This document shows, one piece after another, positions 23,098 through 34,797 of a stretch of DNA of 64,000 nucleotides. Every line of letters starts with the position of its first letter. Within the stretch, counting starts at the first letter, position 1. Location of the stretch: contig SWDT01000121.1 of the NCBI GenBank assembly GCA_009193035.1, positions 124,001 to 188,000 on the forward strand. Direction: 5' to 3'. The stretch is from Halicephalobus mephisto (Eukaryota > Nematoda > Chromadorea > Rhabditida > Panagrolaimidae). The position numbers and the translations under genes were made by a program. The notes under the pieces are model-generated. The model worked only from the letters and a program-made list of their open reading frames with translations. It was not told the DNA's origin and did no database searches.

Positions 23098-24477
23098 ATG
23101 ACTATTACTGCTGAGCCGACAATGATCAATAATGAGACTTTCCCGGAGGTCCTGGCCGATATTGACACTTTCATTTTCGACGCAGACGGAGTTCTCTGGC
23201 TCGGAGAAGACGTCATCCCAGGAAGTCCCGAACTCGTGGATTATCTTCTAAGTTTGGTGAGTCTTGATACTTTTAAATTTTATATAAAATTGACTAATTT
23301 CCAGTAGGATAGTTGTTTTTTCGGTGTCTATCAGCAATTTTATATATAATAATCAATCCTAAGAAGTAGAGGGTTGTGCGCTTCGTATATTCTGATCTAG
23401 AGACTTGGTTATTTCGCAATTTTTATAGCTAAATTATTCCTGAATATACCTATATTAAAAGCCTAAAATTGTAGGTTCAGTTTCTAAAAGCTGCTCGTGA
23501 TTCCCCTCGAGACAGTTTCGTGCAAAACGCTTATTTTAAATTTTTCGATATATGAACAGTTACGAAGTCGAAAAAATCATGAAATAACTATTTTAAAGTT
23601 ATAAGTTATTTAATTTCTGGAAATTCCCCTCGAGACCGATTCGTAATAAAAATTTTGAAAATATGCAAAATTATAATTGTAAAAATTACAGAATAAGAAA
23701 GTAATTGTCTTGACGAATAATGCAACGAAATCGAGAGCTGTGTACGGCAAGAAGTTGATTCAACTCGGGTACAGTGAGAGAATCACGAAAAACATTGTTA
23801 ATCCAGCAGCTGTTGTGGCTGATACACTTTATCGTTCTGGAATCAAAAATGCAAGGAAAAAAGTCTATCTTATCGGATCCCAAGGAGTTAAAGACGAATT
23901 AACAAACATGGGAATTGAGTACTTTGGAGACGGACCAGATCCAATCGAACGACAACCAGACGAAAGAGCTTTTATATATGATCTTCAGTTGGACGAGAAA
24001 CATGACAGAGTTGGGGCTGTGGTCGTAGGATATGAGAAACATTTCAATTATCACAAGTTGATGAAAGCAGCGAACTATCTACAAACAGAAGATTGTCTTT
24101 TTATCGCGACGAATAACGATGAAACTTGTCCAGGTCCAAATCCGAACACGATTATCCCAGATGCTGGACCACTAGTTGCTGCTGTTAAAACTGCCGCAGG
24201 ACGTGAACCAGTAATTGTAGGTAAACCAAATACTCCGGCTTTTGACTATATATGTAGAAGATGGGAAATTGATCCAGAAAGAACGATTATGATTGGAGAC
24301 AGAACAAATACAGATGTAAAATTTGGAAGAGATCATGGATTGAGGACGATGTTAGTGCTTTCTGGATGTCATCAAGTTGAAGATATTATTGAAAATCAAT
24401 TAAATGATAGAGATGACATGGTTCCTGATTACTATGCAGAATGTCTCGGGACTTTAATTCCGTCGCGCTACAGTTAA
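23098..24477 (+). CDS. HAD-superfamily phosphatase, phosphoglycolate/4-nitrophenyl phosphatase family
   Basis: Two exons (23098-23256 and 23692-24477) joined in phase 0 give 314 residues, a normal family length. Motif I is FIFDADGVLW (nucleophile Asp28, acid/base Asp30). Motif II is VLTNNATKSR, motif III is the Lys of VGKPNTPAFD, and motif IV is MIGDRTNTDVKFG. The C2-type cap lies between motifs II and III (VVVGYEKHFNYHKLMKAANY). Family members dephosphorylate 2-phosphoglycolate, glycerol-3-phosphate or related metabolites in the cytosol, and belong to the worm pgph group. I cannot tell which paralogue this is. The family usually has DCDGV; here Cys is Ala, which is not catalytic. I chose the ATG at 23098 because it follows a TATA box and possible leader acceptor, although the frame stays open upstream to 22909. 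Confidence 0.95.
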
Positions 24478-24479
24478 TA

Positions 24480-25095
24480 GCAGGTAATTTGTAATCACGT
24501 GAGTGTAATTAACACGTAATAGTTGTTAGTTACAGTATTCATATATCGAATTCTGAGTGTAATCGATGGCAGAATTGTGATTTACAAAAAATGAGTACAT
24601 AGTATACAATATACGGATGCATTTAATGGCTTTGATTCGTCAGATGCATTCCGATGTGTAAGTACATTGAATATAATGTTAATACAGTATATTTGATGTA
24701 CTAATATATTAAAACGGCTCTGATTTACCAGGTATATGATATTCAATGTATCGACATGTTAGAATAATTTAAGATATCGAATATATCAGGTGCGTTAGGT
24801 ATGGTATCGTTGGGTTTCATTCGGTGTATCGATATATTGAATATCATATACCTGGTAAATCAGAGCCGTTTGGATGTTTTTTTTGTGTAATGATAGTTGA
24901 TTCTAATTGAGCATAATCAGCGTGTTGAAACTGTTTTTAATAAAAAAAAAATAGTTTTAATACGTTGATTATGTGCAATTAGAATCAGTATTCGTTAGAT
25001 TACAATTCCGCCATCTTACTACGCTTAGAATTTAATATGGGTACTGTAGTTAACAAGTTTTACGTGGTGATTACATTAGGATGTGGTTGTGAATT
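24480..25095. mobile_element. Nested degenerate palindromic elements
   Basis: Outer arms: AATCACGTGAGTGTAATTAA ... GAGTGTAATCGATGGCAGAA on the left and an inverted, diverged version on the right (CCATCTTACTACGCTTAGAA ... GTTTTACGTGGTGATTACAT). Within the left part sits a sharper inverted repeat: AACGGCTCTGATTTACCAGG followed by TATATGATATTCAATGTATC near 24712-24760, returning inverted at 24825-24872. The outer arms resemble the element at 19080-19860. Confidence 0.6.
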
Positions 25096-25430
25096 CTGAT
25101 CATGCCAAAGATCGTGCTTTTTTAACTGCCTACTATGTAGTGCTTTCCCGATTAACAAACCGTGATCATCTTTCTAAGATTTTTGAGATTACGTGTTGAT
25201 GTATATACGTGTATTGAATGCTTCTTTTTTCGAAGTTAGTTATTGCAGTTTATTGATTTATGTACTTTTTTTTGAAGTTAAATTTGATGTCATGATTTTG
25301 AATGAAGGATTTTGGAGTTTATCGAAAGTGGTACTTGTGGGGATTGGGATTTTTATGAAGTTGTTGTAGAAGTTAGACAAGTTTAGGAAGATAATTTTTT
25401 ACATGAAAATTGTGGTTTTTTACTGTAATA

Positions 25431-25840
25431 GGCTTCGGTAGTACAATGGTAGTATACGTGACTGCAAAGTTACGAGATTCAAGTTCGATTCCCAACCGAA
25501 GACTGCAGATCCAGGCCTTGCCAGCCGCAATCTGACTACAAACGGCTAAGAAGCACTTATCAAAGAAAGGAATGAGATCAGAAGGACCAAACAGATGATC
25601 TTAGTAAGAGAAGAATTCCCTGGAGATGATTCTAGTAAGAGAAAGAACTCCCTGAAGATGATCCTAGTAAAAGAAGAATTCCCTAAAGATGATTATAGTA
25701 AAAGGAAGAATACCCTGAAGATGATCCTAGTAAAAGAAGAATTCCCTAAAGATGATTATAGTAAAAGAAGAATTCCCTGAAGATGATCCTAGTAAAAGAA
25801 GAATTCTTTGAAGATGATCAGAAAGATTGAGATGCGCGAA
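25431..25840 (+). mobile_element. SINE-like element: tRNA-derived head plus tandem repeat tail
   Basis: The head (25431-25503) begins GGCTTCGGTAGTACAATGGT. TAGTACAATGG matches the Pol III A-box fully, and AGTTCGATTCC matches the B-box at all but one position. The anticodon-like loop is CTGCAAA (GCA, Cys). The acceptor strands pair at six of seven positions, but the T-stem pairs poorly, so it is not a working tRNA. A unique segment follows to about 25590. After that, about six repeats of a unit near 33 bp (GATGATCCTAGTAAAAGAAG, then AATTCCCTGAA) run to 25820. Confidence 0.5.
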
Positions 25841-26040
25841 CAATAGAGGAGTCCAAGTTTGAATATATTATGTTGTAAACCCTATATTGTAATTGCTTTG
25901 AAAACGTTCGATAAAGTGCTAAAAAGATTTTAATAAAAAATTTAAAAAGTTTATTTTTATTTAATTTTATAGAAAATTTATTATTACTTGATTTTAATAA
26001 AAAATTAATTTTTATTTGATTTCATAGAAAATAAAAAAAT

Positions 26041-27882
26041 TCACGGATTTCCGAGTTTTCGATTGTATTCGAAATCTTTGAGGAAATTTGGTTGAGGAAC
26101 ATCGCCGAACAATTTTGCTTGATGATTTACGCCCCGGAAATCCCCAAATCTCTTGTTGTGATACCAGTCGTTTCCGGCATTAGGATCGTTTTCAATGGCT
26201 TCCGGAATTTCGCCGATATTGTGATCAGGATTTTTTTTGTAAAAAGCCATGATTTCGTTGAAGATGTCATCGTCGGATTTCGGATGATCGTTTCCAGTTT
26301 TTGGACGATTTTCATTTGGATTATTTTCTTCGTCATACGGTGGATATTCTCCGTACGGACCCATCGTCGCCGGATCATATGGAACTAAATCCGAAATTTA
26401 ATATTAAATAAAATTAAAATTTTTCAAAAATTCCAAAATTCTAAAATTTTCGAAAATTTCAGAATTATTCAAAACAATATGATATATGTTAGAAAATTCT
26501 ACAATTCTGTTGAAGGTTTCAATTTTTTTAGGATTCTGTTGAAAATTTCAGAAGTTTTGAAATAATATAAGATATTTTAGAAAATTCTAGAATCTAGTTG
26601 AATCTTCTGGAATTTTTTAGGATTTTGTTGAAAATTTCAGAAATTGCTAAAATCTTTTAAAATATTTTAGAAAATTCCAGAATCCACTTAAAACTTCTGG
26701 AATTTTTTAGGATTTTGTTGAAAATTTCAGAAATTGCTAAAATCTTTTAAAATATCTTAGAAAATTCTAGAATTCTGTTGAAGGTTTTAATTTTTTTAGA
26801 ATTCTGTTGAAAATTTCAGAATTTTTGAAATAATATAAAATATTTTAGAAAATTCTAGAATCTAGTTGAATCTTCTGGAATTTTTTAGGATTTTTTTGAA
26901 AATTTTAGAGTTTTTCGAAATAGTATAAGATATTTTAGAAAATTCCAGAATCCACTTAAAACTTCTGAAATTTTTTAGAATATTATAAAATTTCCAGAAA
27001 TTCCTAAAATCTTGTAATTCAACAAAGTTCTTGAATTTAATAAAAATTTGTGGAAATTTCTCAATTTTTTCAAAAACTTTGCGGAATAATGTTCAAATTT
27101 CCAGAATGTTCCGAAATACAGTAAGAAATTACTAAATTTTCAAAAATATTAGAAATTCAAAAAAGTTTTTTCAATTTTCTAGAAAGTTCTTAGTTTTTAG
27201 GATCTTCTAAAATACAGTAAGAAATTAATAAATTTTTGAGAATTTTAGAAATTTAAAAAATTTGAATAAAATCAAATTCAAAATTCAAAAATTTTAAAGA
27301 TTTTGGAATTTTTTAAATACAGTAAGAAATTAATAAATTTTTGAGAATTTCGAAAATGTTTAAAATTTGAATAAAATCAAATTGAAAATTCAAAAATTTT
27401 TAAAATTTTGGAATTTTTTAAATACAGTAAGAAATTAATGAATTTTTGAGAATTTTGGAAATTTTAGAAATTTGAATAAAATCAAATTGAAAATTCAAAA
27501 ATTTTAAAAATTTTGGAATTTTTTAGATACAGTAAGAAATTAATGAATTTTTGAGAATTTTGGAAATTTGAATAAAATCGAAAATTTCAAAAATAATTTT
27601 CGAAAAAATTTAATATTTTAAATTTATATCTACTGTAATCAGTCTAAACTTACTCATGGTCAAACTGTTTCCGGCATTCAAGTACTGGATGAGTTTCTCG
27701 ATGTCACTGTCGGTGAGCAAATCCGCTTGATCTCTGAGTTCTCTTTCTCTCCTCAGTTTGTCCTTCAATCTAGCGACTTGTTCTAATCTTTGCCGCTGGC
27801 TTTCGTCTTCGATCTTCTTCTCCTTCAATCTCTCGGACCATTTCTTGAAGCTAAAAGTGTTAAAAACGTTTGTATCTCCCAT
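26041..27882 (-). CDS. Unrecognised 190-residue protein with coiled-coil N-terminus
   Basis: Two exons (27654-27882 and 26041-26384) joined across a GTAAGT donor and a TTTAG acceptor in phase 1 give 190 residues. The N-terminal half is highly charged and probably helical (SERLKEKKIEDESQRQRLEQ, then LKDKLRRERELRDQADLL). It is followed by SDIEKLIQYLNAG. The second exon is polar, rich in Asn/Asp/Pro (YGEYPPYDEENNPNENRP), and ends in KDFEYNRKLGNP. There is no signal peptide or membrane segment. I do not recognise the family. The 1.27 kb intron is made of tandem AT-rich repeats. Confidence 0.7.
26400..27630. repeat. Tandem repeats in the intron of the 190-residue gene
   Basis: From 26480 to 27000, units of about 110-120 bp carry TTAGAAAATTCTAGAATC and GGATTTTGTTGAAAATTTCA. 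From 27110 to 27570, units contain ATACAGTAAGAAATTAATAA then TTTTTGAGAATTT. Confidence 0.65.
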
Positions 27883-27894
27883 GTCTTCAAAAAT

Positions 27895-28470
27895 TCAGAG
27901 TCAATTTTCGAAATTAATTTTCAAAGAAGATTCTTGAAGATTTTAGAAGTCAATTTCCGAAGATTTTCAGAATAAATTTCTGAGGTTAATTTTCGAAGGA
28001 GATCTTTGAAGAAGATTTTTGAAGATTTCCGAAGTCAATTTTCGAAGATTTTCAGAATAAATTTCTGAAGTCAATTTTCGAAGTTAATTTTCGAAAAAAA
28101 ATTTCAGAGCTAATTTTCGAAGAAGATCTTTGAAGAAACTTTTTCGAAGATTTCAGAAATCAATTTCCGAAGATTTTCAGAATAAATTTCTGAAGTCAAT
28201 TTTCGAAGAAAAATTTCTGAAGAAGATTTTCAAAGTTAATTTTCGAAAAAAAATTTCAGAGTTAATTTTCGAAGAAGATCTTTGAAGAAAATTTTTCGAA
28301 GAAGATCTTTGAAGAAAAATTTCGAAGAAGATCTTTGAAGAAAATTTTCGAAGAAGATCTTTGAAGAAAAATTTCGAAGAAGATGTTTGAAGAAAATTTT
28401 TCGAAGAAGATCTTTGAAGAAACTTTTCGAAGAAGATTTTCGAAAAGCCAAAAACGGATTTTCTGACTTC
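27895..28470. repeat. Short-period GAAGATC/TTTCGAA repeat 5' of the 190-residue gene
   Basis: About 25 imperfect copies of a unit near 20-25 bp of the type GAAGATCTTTGAAGAAAATT / TTTCGAAGAA. Because the period is often a multiple of three it opens a frame of up to 115 codons on the minus strand (repeated SSKIFF-type peptides), which I treat as an artefact. Confidence 0.7.
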
Positions 28471-28659
28471 ACTCGGTTGGAGGCAGAGAGGAATCTGAGG
28501 TTTCATCCAGAGTGAATGAAACACAAAAGAATCCTGAAGTTCGAATTCTGGTTTCCATGGATTCTGAAAACCGAAAAAGCAAAAAAATTTTTAAATTTCG
28601 TTTTTCTTTTGTTTTTTCAGATTCCACAATGATGACATGAATACTGTATGTGAGGACTG

Positions 28660-30420
28660 AATGAATAACTTTTGAAAAAAATTGAAACCTCAGAATATTT
28701 CCAAAGGGACCAAATTTCCGTTCGGGACAATTTTTAACTAAATTTTCTTTATTTAAATTTAATTTAAAAAACTTTTTAAATTTAAAAAATTAACATTTAT
28801 ATTATAAAAAATTATTTTCCGTTCGGGATCAGTTTGGGTAAATTTTTATTTTTTTATTTAAAAACTTTTTAAATTTTAAAAATTAACATTTATATTATAA
28901 AAAATTATTTTCCATTCGGGACCAGTTTGGGTAAATTTTTATTTTTTTTATCAAAATTTTATTTAAAAAATTTTTTAAATTTAAAAAATTAACATTTATA
29001 TTATAAAAAATTATTTTCCGTTCGGGACAATTTTTAACTAAATTTTTTTAATTTAAATTTTATTTAAAAAATTAAAAAAATTAATCAATATGAATTCCAA
29101 AAAATTTTTAAAAACTAAAAAATTAACATTTACAAAAAAATTTAATTTTCCGCTCGGGACCATTTTTTCTTTTTTATTTTGATTAAAAAAATTGTTTTAT
29201 TTCAATTAAAAAACATTTTTCTTTTTTATTTTGATTAAAAAATTTTTCCTTTGAATTTTTATATTTAAAAAATATTTTTTTGAATTTTTATATTTAAAAA
29301 ATTTTTTTTTGAATTTTTATAGTTTTAAGATTTTTACAAATTAAAAAAGTATTTAAAAGACTAATTTTTTTAATGAAACCAGAATTGAAAATAAACCTAC
29401 TCAGTCGGTCCCGAGCGGAAATTCGACTTCTGAGATGGGATAATTTTAGGTTGACGTATTTCCTTTAAGAAATTAAATAGTTTACAAAAATAGAGTTAAA
29501 TTTACATTCATTAAAAAAATTTTTTCTGTTCAAAATTATTTGAATTTTTTAGTATAGTTCAATTTGATGAAAAATTAAATTAAATTATTATTTTTTATTT
29601 ATTTTTATTTATTTTTATTTATTTTTAATAAATTTATTTATTTTAATTTCAATCGATTCTAAAAAGTATAAAAACTCAAAAAATTATCTTAATTGAAATA
29701 AAAAATTCCAATGGTCCCAAATGGAAAATAAATTTCTTAAAATTAAATTTAAAATTTAAAAAAAATCGATTTTTTTATTTTAGTATTTAAAAATAAACAA
29801 TTTTAAAAAATTAAAAAAAAATAATTTTTTTCAATTATAATGTTTTTAAAAGAAATCGATTTTTCTATTTTAGTATTTAAAAATAAACAATTTTAAAAAA
29901 TTAAAAAAAAAACAATTTTCTTTAATTTGAATGTTTTTTAAAAATTGATTTTTTTATTTTAGTATTTAAAAAAAACAATTTTCTTTAATTTGAATGTTTT
30001 TTAAAAATCAATTTTTTTATTTTATTATTTAAAAAAATTTTAATGTTTTTGGAATATGATCAGAAGAGTCTTCTGTAACTCGAGAAAGAATTATAGTCTA
30101 GGATGATCGGATTCAAATTTTTTTCTTATCAATCTGAAAGTTTCATTTTTGACTAGAATCTAGCTCTGCGAAAACAAACAAAAAAAATCGATTCATGAAT
30201 CAACTTTTTGGTTAAATATATTTTTCAAAAAAAATTTTGACTTTTTATTTTTCGTAAATTGACGCAATTTGAACGTCTTCCATCATCTGTGGCTCTGCTA
30301 ATTATCTTTCCCTGAGGGCTTGGTCGTTACATCAATCTTGTTTCCACCTTTGGCATTTAAAAAACCAAACTACTTTAACGCATTGCTGAAAATGTATTTT
30401 TTTGGATTTTGCGTACTGCG
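28660..30420. repeat. AT-rich repeats with CGTTCGGGAC-type motifs, no gene
   Basis: Units of about 100 bp with TTTTCCGTTCGGGACAATTT or close variants occur near 28710, 28810, 28910, 29020 and 29150. From 29700 to 30040, repeats of TTTTTATTTTAGTATTTAAA follow. Nothing coding is seen. Confidence 0.65.
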
Positions 30421-30431
30421 GATTTAAATTG

Positions 30432-30432
30432 A

Positions 30433-30463
<31 letters not shown>

Positions 30464-30465
30464 CT
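30432..30465. repeat. (TA)n-(T)n microsatellite
   Basis: About nine TA units directly followed by a run of about 19 T. Confidence 0.85.
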
Positions 30466-30539
30466 GGCCCAAATCCGTGAATATTTCGTTCAATCTAGAG
30501 ATACTTGTTAGTTATTTTCGAATTGTAAAATTTATTTGA

Positions 30540-30745
30540 ATGAAGTTTGTGTAACTTTGGTCCCGGGGGGAAATATCCTGAAAACCAATGAAAAACATAC
30601 GATTGTGGATTGATGAAAATTTTAAAATTGCGAAATATTTTATTAAAGTTGTTTTATATCTTGTATCTCCGGTTCTATGAAGTTGTTTTACATATTTCTC
30701 GTCTATACCCGGATCAGGAACCGCTAACCACGATCTAACAGTTGT
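30540..30745 (+). repeat. Dispersed repeat R3, copy 1
   Basis: Contains GGAAATATCCTGAAAACCAA then TGAAAAACATACGATTGTGG and ATTTCTCGTCTATACCCGGA. Related copies are at about 43275-43510 (inverted) and 63150-63385. Confidence 0.65.
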
Positions 30746-31339
30746 AAAAACTGAAAAAACCCGAAATCACAAAAATAAAGATGTTACGAAATATTATGTA
30801 CCGTATCCAGAGGTCGTGTACCACATAGTGCTCACATTCCCCGAATTTCTTTAATACCTAAATGACAGTTTTTTTATTCCAAAAATCGCCTTTGAAAAAA
30901 GTTAATTTTTTATACAACTTTTTAGGGACATTACTGCCATGTCATATTGTTTTAAAAAAAGCGATTTTTGACATTGATTTACCAAATTATTTTTTGCTTA
31001 ATTTTTATGCAAATTTTGACCAGAGAAGATCCGGATGGCTTGGTGGAAGTGAAAATCGCGATTTCGAAACCGTGGACATCCTAAATGTTACTAATTGTGG
31101 AAGACAATGGGTAAATACGGTAACGAGGGGAGATAAGTGGTCTTAAACCATTAATCTTCATCAGGGTTAGCAACCCGCACGTAGGGGAGAGGACTAGAAA
31201 ACAGATGGTCAAATTTCAAATTTTATTCCTATTTCGCACAGAAAAGCAACAAAGTTATCTACAATCTTTAAAGTAACTAGATTTTATAAATGACTACTTT
31301 CTTTGCTCCATCTAAGAAAACAGATCGTAACATGCTAAA
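30746..31339. other. Unassigned intergenic segment
   Basis: An open frame of 94 codons ends at 31146 with a coding-like tail (GSENRDFETVDILNV, then CGRQWVNTVTRGDKWS), but its first 50 codons are simple AT-rich sequence. No splice acceptor clearly separates the two. It may be a relic of a mobile element. Confidence 0.3.
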
Positions 31340-31344
31340 AACGC

Positions 31345-31640
31345 TCCAGAGCGGAAGCCGATTCTGACGGCTTAACATCGGCGATCAGACCACTCTGATC
31401 CGGCTCCCGCACCCAGGGACGATTAATCACCCCTTAGGTTGAGGAACGGGAGATTTTTAATGTTTATTTTTTTTATTTTGACCCGAAAAATCGAATCTGT
31501 GGGACACAAACCCCGTGTTCCATTGTCCGAATTGCTTTGAAGGAATAATTCATTCATTTTTTTCTTTTCCGAGCCGTCCCAATTACGTTTGTCCAATTTT
31601 GCCTCCGGCTGTTTCTCGAGGAAAAACAATTCTTAGATTT
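31345..31640 (-). pseudogene. Orphan coding-like segments, possibly two exons of a relic gene
   Basis: On the minus strand, two stretches with normal coding composition lie side by side. One (31490-31629) reads FLEKQPEAKLDKRNWDGSEK then NELFLQSNSDNGTRGLCPTD. The other (31345-31437) reads VINRPWVREPDQSGLIADVK then PSESASALERF and a stop. Between them is AT-rich sequence ending in CCTAAG, like a short intron, but the phases I tried do not join cleanly. The family is not recognised. It could be a pseudogene or a gene whose other exons I missed. Confidence 0.3.
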
Positions 31641-31719
31641 TATGAAACTTTTTATAATTATTTATTATTTCGAAATCTAGATAACTATGCTTAAAAGTTC
31701 GTTAATCAAATCAGTTGAA

Positions 31720-34700
31720 AAATAAACATCATTCGTGACGGGACCATTTCTTGGAATTTGGCTTTGAAAATGTAAGCTTTGGTCCTGAAAAGATTATTGT
31801 TAAATTTTTCCAAATCACAAAATTTCGAATTTTTTTAAAATTAATTTCTTTAAAATTCTGGTCCTGAGAAGATTATTGTTAAATTTTTCTAAATCATAAA
31901 ATTTCGAATTTTTTTAAAATTAATTTTTTTAAAATTTTGGTCCTGAGAAGAAAAATGTTTAATTTTTTAGAAAATTGTAAAATTTAATTTTTTTAAAAAA
32001 TCCTAAAATATTTATTTTTTTTATTATAAAATTTTAATTTTTTTATTTTTTAAAATAAAACTTAGTTTTTTTACAAGATGTAAAATGAATCCAAAAAATT
32101 TTTGGAAGCCTTTGAAAATTGCGCCAGAAGCTATAAAACCGTCGTTTTTGTCGATATTGAAGTCCGATAACTTTCGAAATTAAAATTTATTTTTAAAAAT
32201 ATCAATATATAAGTTCGTAATTAAAAAATTAATTAAATATTTTTCGCGTCGGGACCGCCGCGTGGAACATCTTTTTAAAAATGAAAACCGTAGGTTCCGC
32301 CACGAATAATTAATTTATTTTTTTTTGAATTAAAAATTAGAGTATTAATTTTTTTGGAAAATTTCGAACCAGAAATAATTTTAAAAAAAAACTTTATTCG
32401 TGGCGGGATCAGGAATTTTTAAATTTTATTTTTAACATAAATTTTTATTGATTTTTTTATGAATAATTAATTTTTTTGAATTAAAAATTAGGATATTAAT
32501 TTTTTTGGAAAACTTCAAACCAGAAATAATTTTAAAAAAAAACTTTATTCGTGGCGGGATCAGGAATTTTTAAATTTTATTTTTAACATAAATTTTTATT
32601 GATTTTTCTATGAATAATTAATTTTTTTGAATTAAAAATTAGGATATTAATTTTTTTGAAAAACTTCGAACCAGAAATAATTGAAAAAATTTTCTTCTTG
32701 GCGGGACCTGGAATTTTTAACTTTTATTTTTTAACATAAATTTTTATTTGTCTCATCACGAATGATGTTTAATCTATTTCTTCGTAAAAGTATAGTTAAT
32801 AGTTTTTAAACATCATTCGTGTCAAGACCATAACTTAAAATTTATCTTCAAAAATAAAATCAAAAAATCACTAGTCTCCCAGGAATAAATTTGTTTTCAA
32901 TTGTCTGGTTTGGGTTTTTCAAAAAATTAACATTCTAATTTATATTCTAAAAATGAATTAATTATCATTCGTTCCGGGACCGCTAAAAGCTTGTTTTCAA
33001 AAATAATATAAAAAAGTTTTTGAAATGAGTAATGTTTAACTTATTTTTTGATTAATTATAATTTGTGTTTTTTAAATAATTAATATTCAAATTATAAAAG
33101 TAACTATTTTTCGTTCTGAGACCGCTAAAAACTTGTTTTCAAAAATAAGATAAAAAAGGTTTTGAAACGAATAATGTTTAACTTATTTTTTTTATTCTGG
33201 TTTAAAATTCTTCAAATAATTAATATTCAAATTGTAAAAGTAAGTATTTTTCGTTCTGGGACCGCTAAAAACTTCTAATTAAAAATAATATAAAAAGTGG
33301 TCCCGAAGCGAATAATGTTTAACTTATTTTTTGATTAATTATAATTTGTGTTTTTTAAAATAATTAATATTCAAATTATAAAAGTAACTATTTTTCGTTC
33401 CGGGACCGCTAAAAACTTTTTATCAAAAATAAGATAAAAAAGGTCCCGAAGCGAATAATGTTTTATTTTTTTTATTAACTCTGATTTGAAATTCTTTAAA
33501 ACATTCGAGTACGAAAAATAATTTTTTCCAACTTTTTGTCAATGAATTTTATTTTTTTTTGTCATGAGTTACTTTAACCGCCTACGAGCCTGTCGATAAG
33601 ACCTGTCGCTCCTTGAAAACCTATCTGTTGACTTTTTTCATCCATATAATTTTTATAAAAATAATTTTTAATTTAAAATAATTTTTAATTTTTAATTTTT
33701 AATTTAAAATTGACTGACTTTTTTGAATATACTAGTTTAATCCTTTTTTCATTGACTTGTACTTGCAAGTTGACATTTTTGACCCTTGTTCTTCGTTCTT
33801 TCCGGAATTTTTTTTATCTCAAATAAATTTTTTTGATTATTTTATTCACTAAAACTTTGGAAATTTTTGGTTTTTAGAATGTAGTAGGAAATTTCGGAAA
33901 TTTTTAGAATAAAATAAAAACTTCTGAAATTTTATAAATTTAGTAGAATTAAATAAGTTTCTAAAATTTTATAAATTTCGTAGAAAAAAATAAAAACTTT
34001 TGAATTTCAGTGAAAAATTCTAAAATTTAAAAAATTTTGTAGAATTAAGTAAGTTTTTAAAATTTGGTGGAAAATTCTAAAATTTTTAGAATAAAATAAA
34101 AACTTCTGAAATTTTAAAAATTTAGTAGAATTAAGTAAGAATTTCTAAAATTTGCTGGAAGATTCTGAAATTTTAAAAATTTTATAGAATTAAGTAAGAA
34201 CTTCTGAAGTTCAGTGAAAAATTCTAAAATTTTTAGAATTTTATCAAAACTAAAAATTTTTCGGAATGTTATTGAAATATTTAAAATTTTCTAAAATTTT
34301 TATCGAAATTGAAAATTCTCCAGAATTTTATCATAACTTAAATCTTTTAGAATTTTATCGAAGTTTTTAAAATTTTCTAGAATTTTATTGAAACTAAAAA
34401 TTTTCTAGATTTTTATCGAAATTTAAATCTTTTAGAATTTTATTGAAATTTTTAAAATTCTCCAGAATTTTATTGAAACTGAAAATTCTCCAGAATTTTA
34501 TCGAAGCTTAAATCTTTTAGAATTTTATCGAAACTGAAAATTCTTCGAAATTTCATCAAAAATTCTGAAATCTTCCATCATCTAATATGAACTTCCAAAA
34601 CTTTCGGAAATCTCATAATTTCTAAAATTTTCTAAATTCTATGATTTTTTATTTTTCTAAAAATTCCCCAAATTTGTATTTATATTATTTCGTAACAAAA

Positions 34701-34790
34701 TCCATTTTTATTTTCGAAATTGTACGATTTTGTAAAAAGTGTAATTTCTTCGTTAATGAAAATTTTGAATTAAAATAATATTCAAATTTT
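31720..34790. repeat. Long block of tandem AT-rich repeats with GGGACC-type motifs
   Basis: Sub-blocks: 31780-31960 (GGTCCTGAGAAGATTATTGT), 32330-32740 (about 120-bp units with TTCGTGGCGGGATCAGGAAT) and 32940-33480 (TTCGTTCTGGGACCGCTAAA, about 120-bp units). From 33850 to 34620 follow repeats of TTTTATCGAAACTGAAAATT type. No gene is seen, and this leads directly into the OSBP gene. Confidence 0.65.
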
Positions 34791-34797
34791 TTGAAGA

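Noticed and set aside
25431..25503. Functional tRNA-Cys gene
   Set aside because: T-stem pairs poorly and the anticodon stem needs a shifted loop, so I call it a tRNA-derived repeat head.
25595..25780. 61-codon frame of repeated MILVKEEFPKDD
   Set aside because: Direct translation of the ~33-bp tandem tail of the SINE-like element.
28177..28524. 115-codon minus frame (repeated SSKIFFEIFLQR)
   Set aside because: Translation of the short GAAGATC repeat; no start context or second exon.
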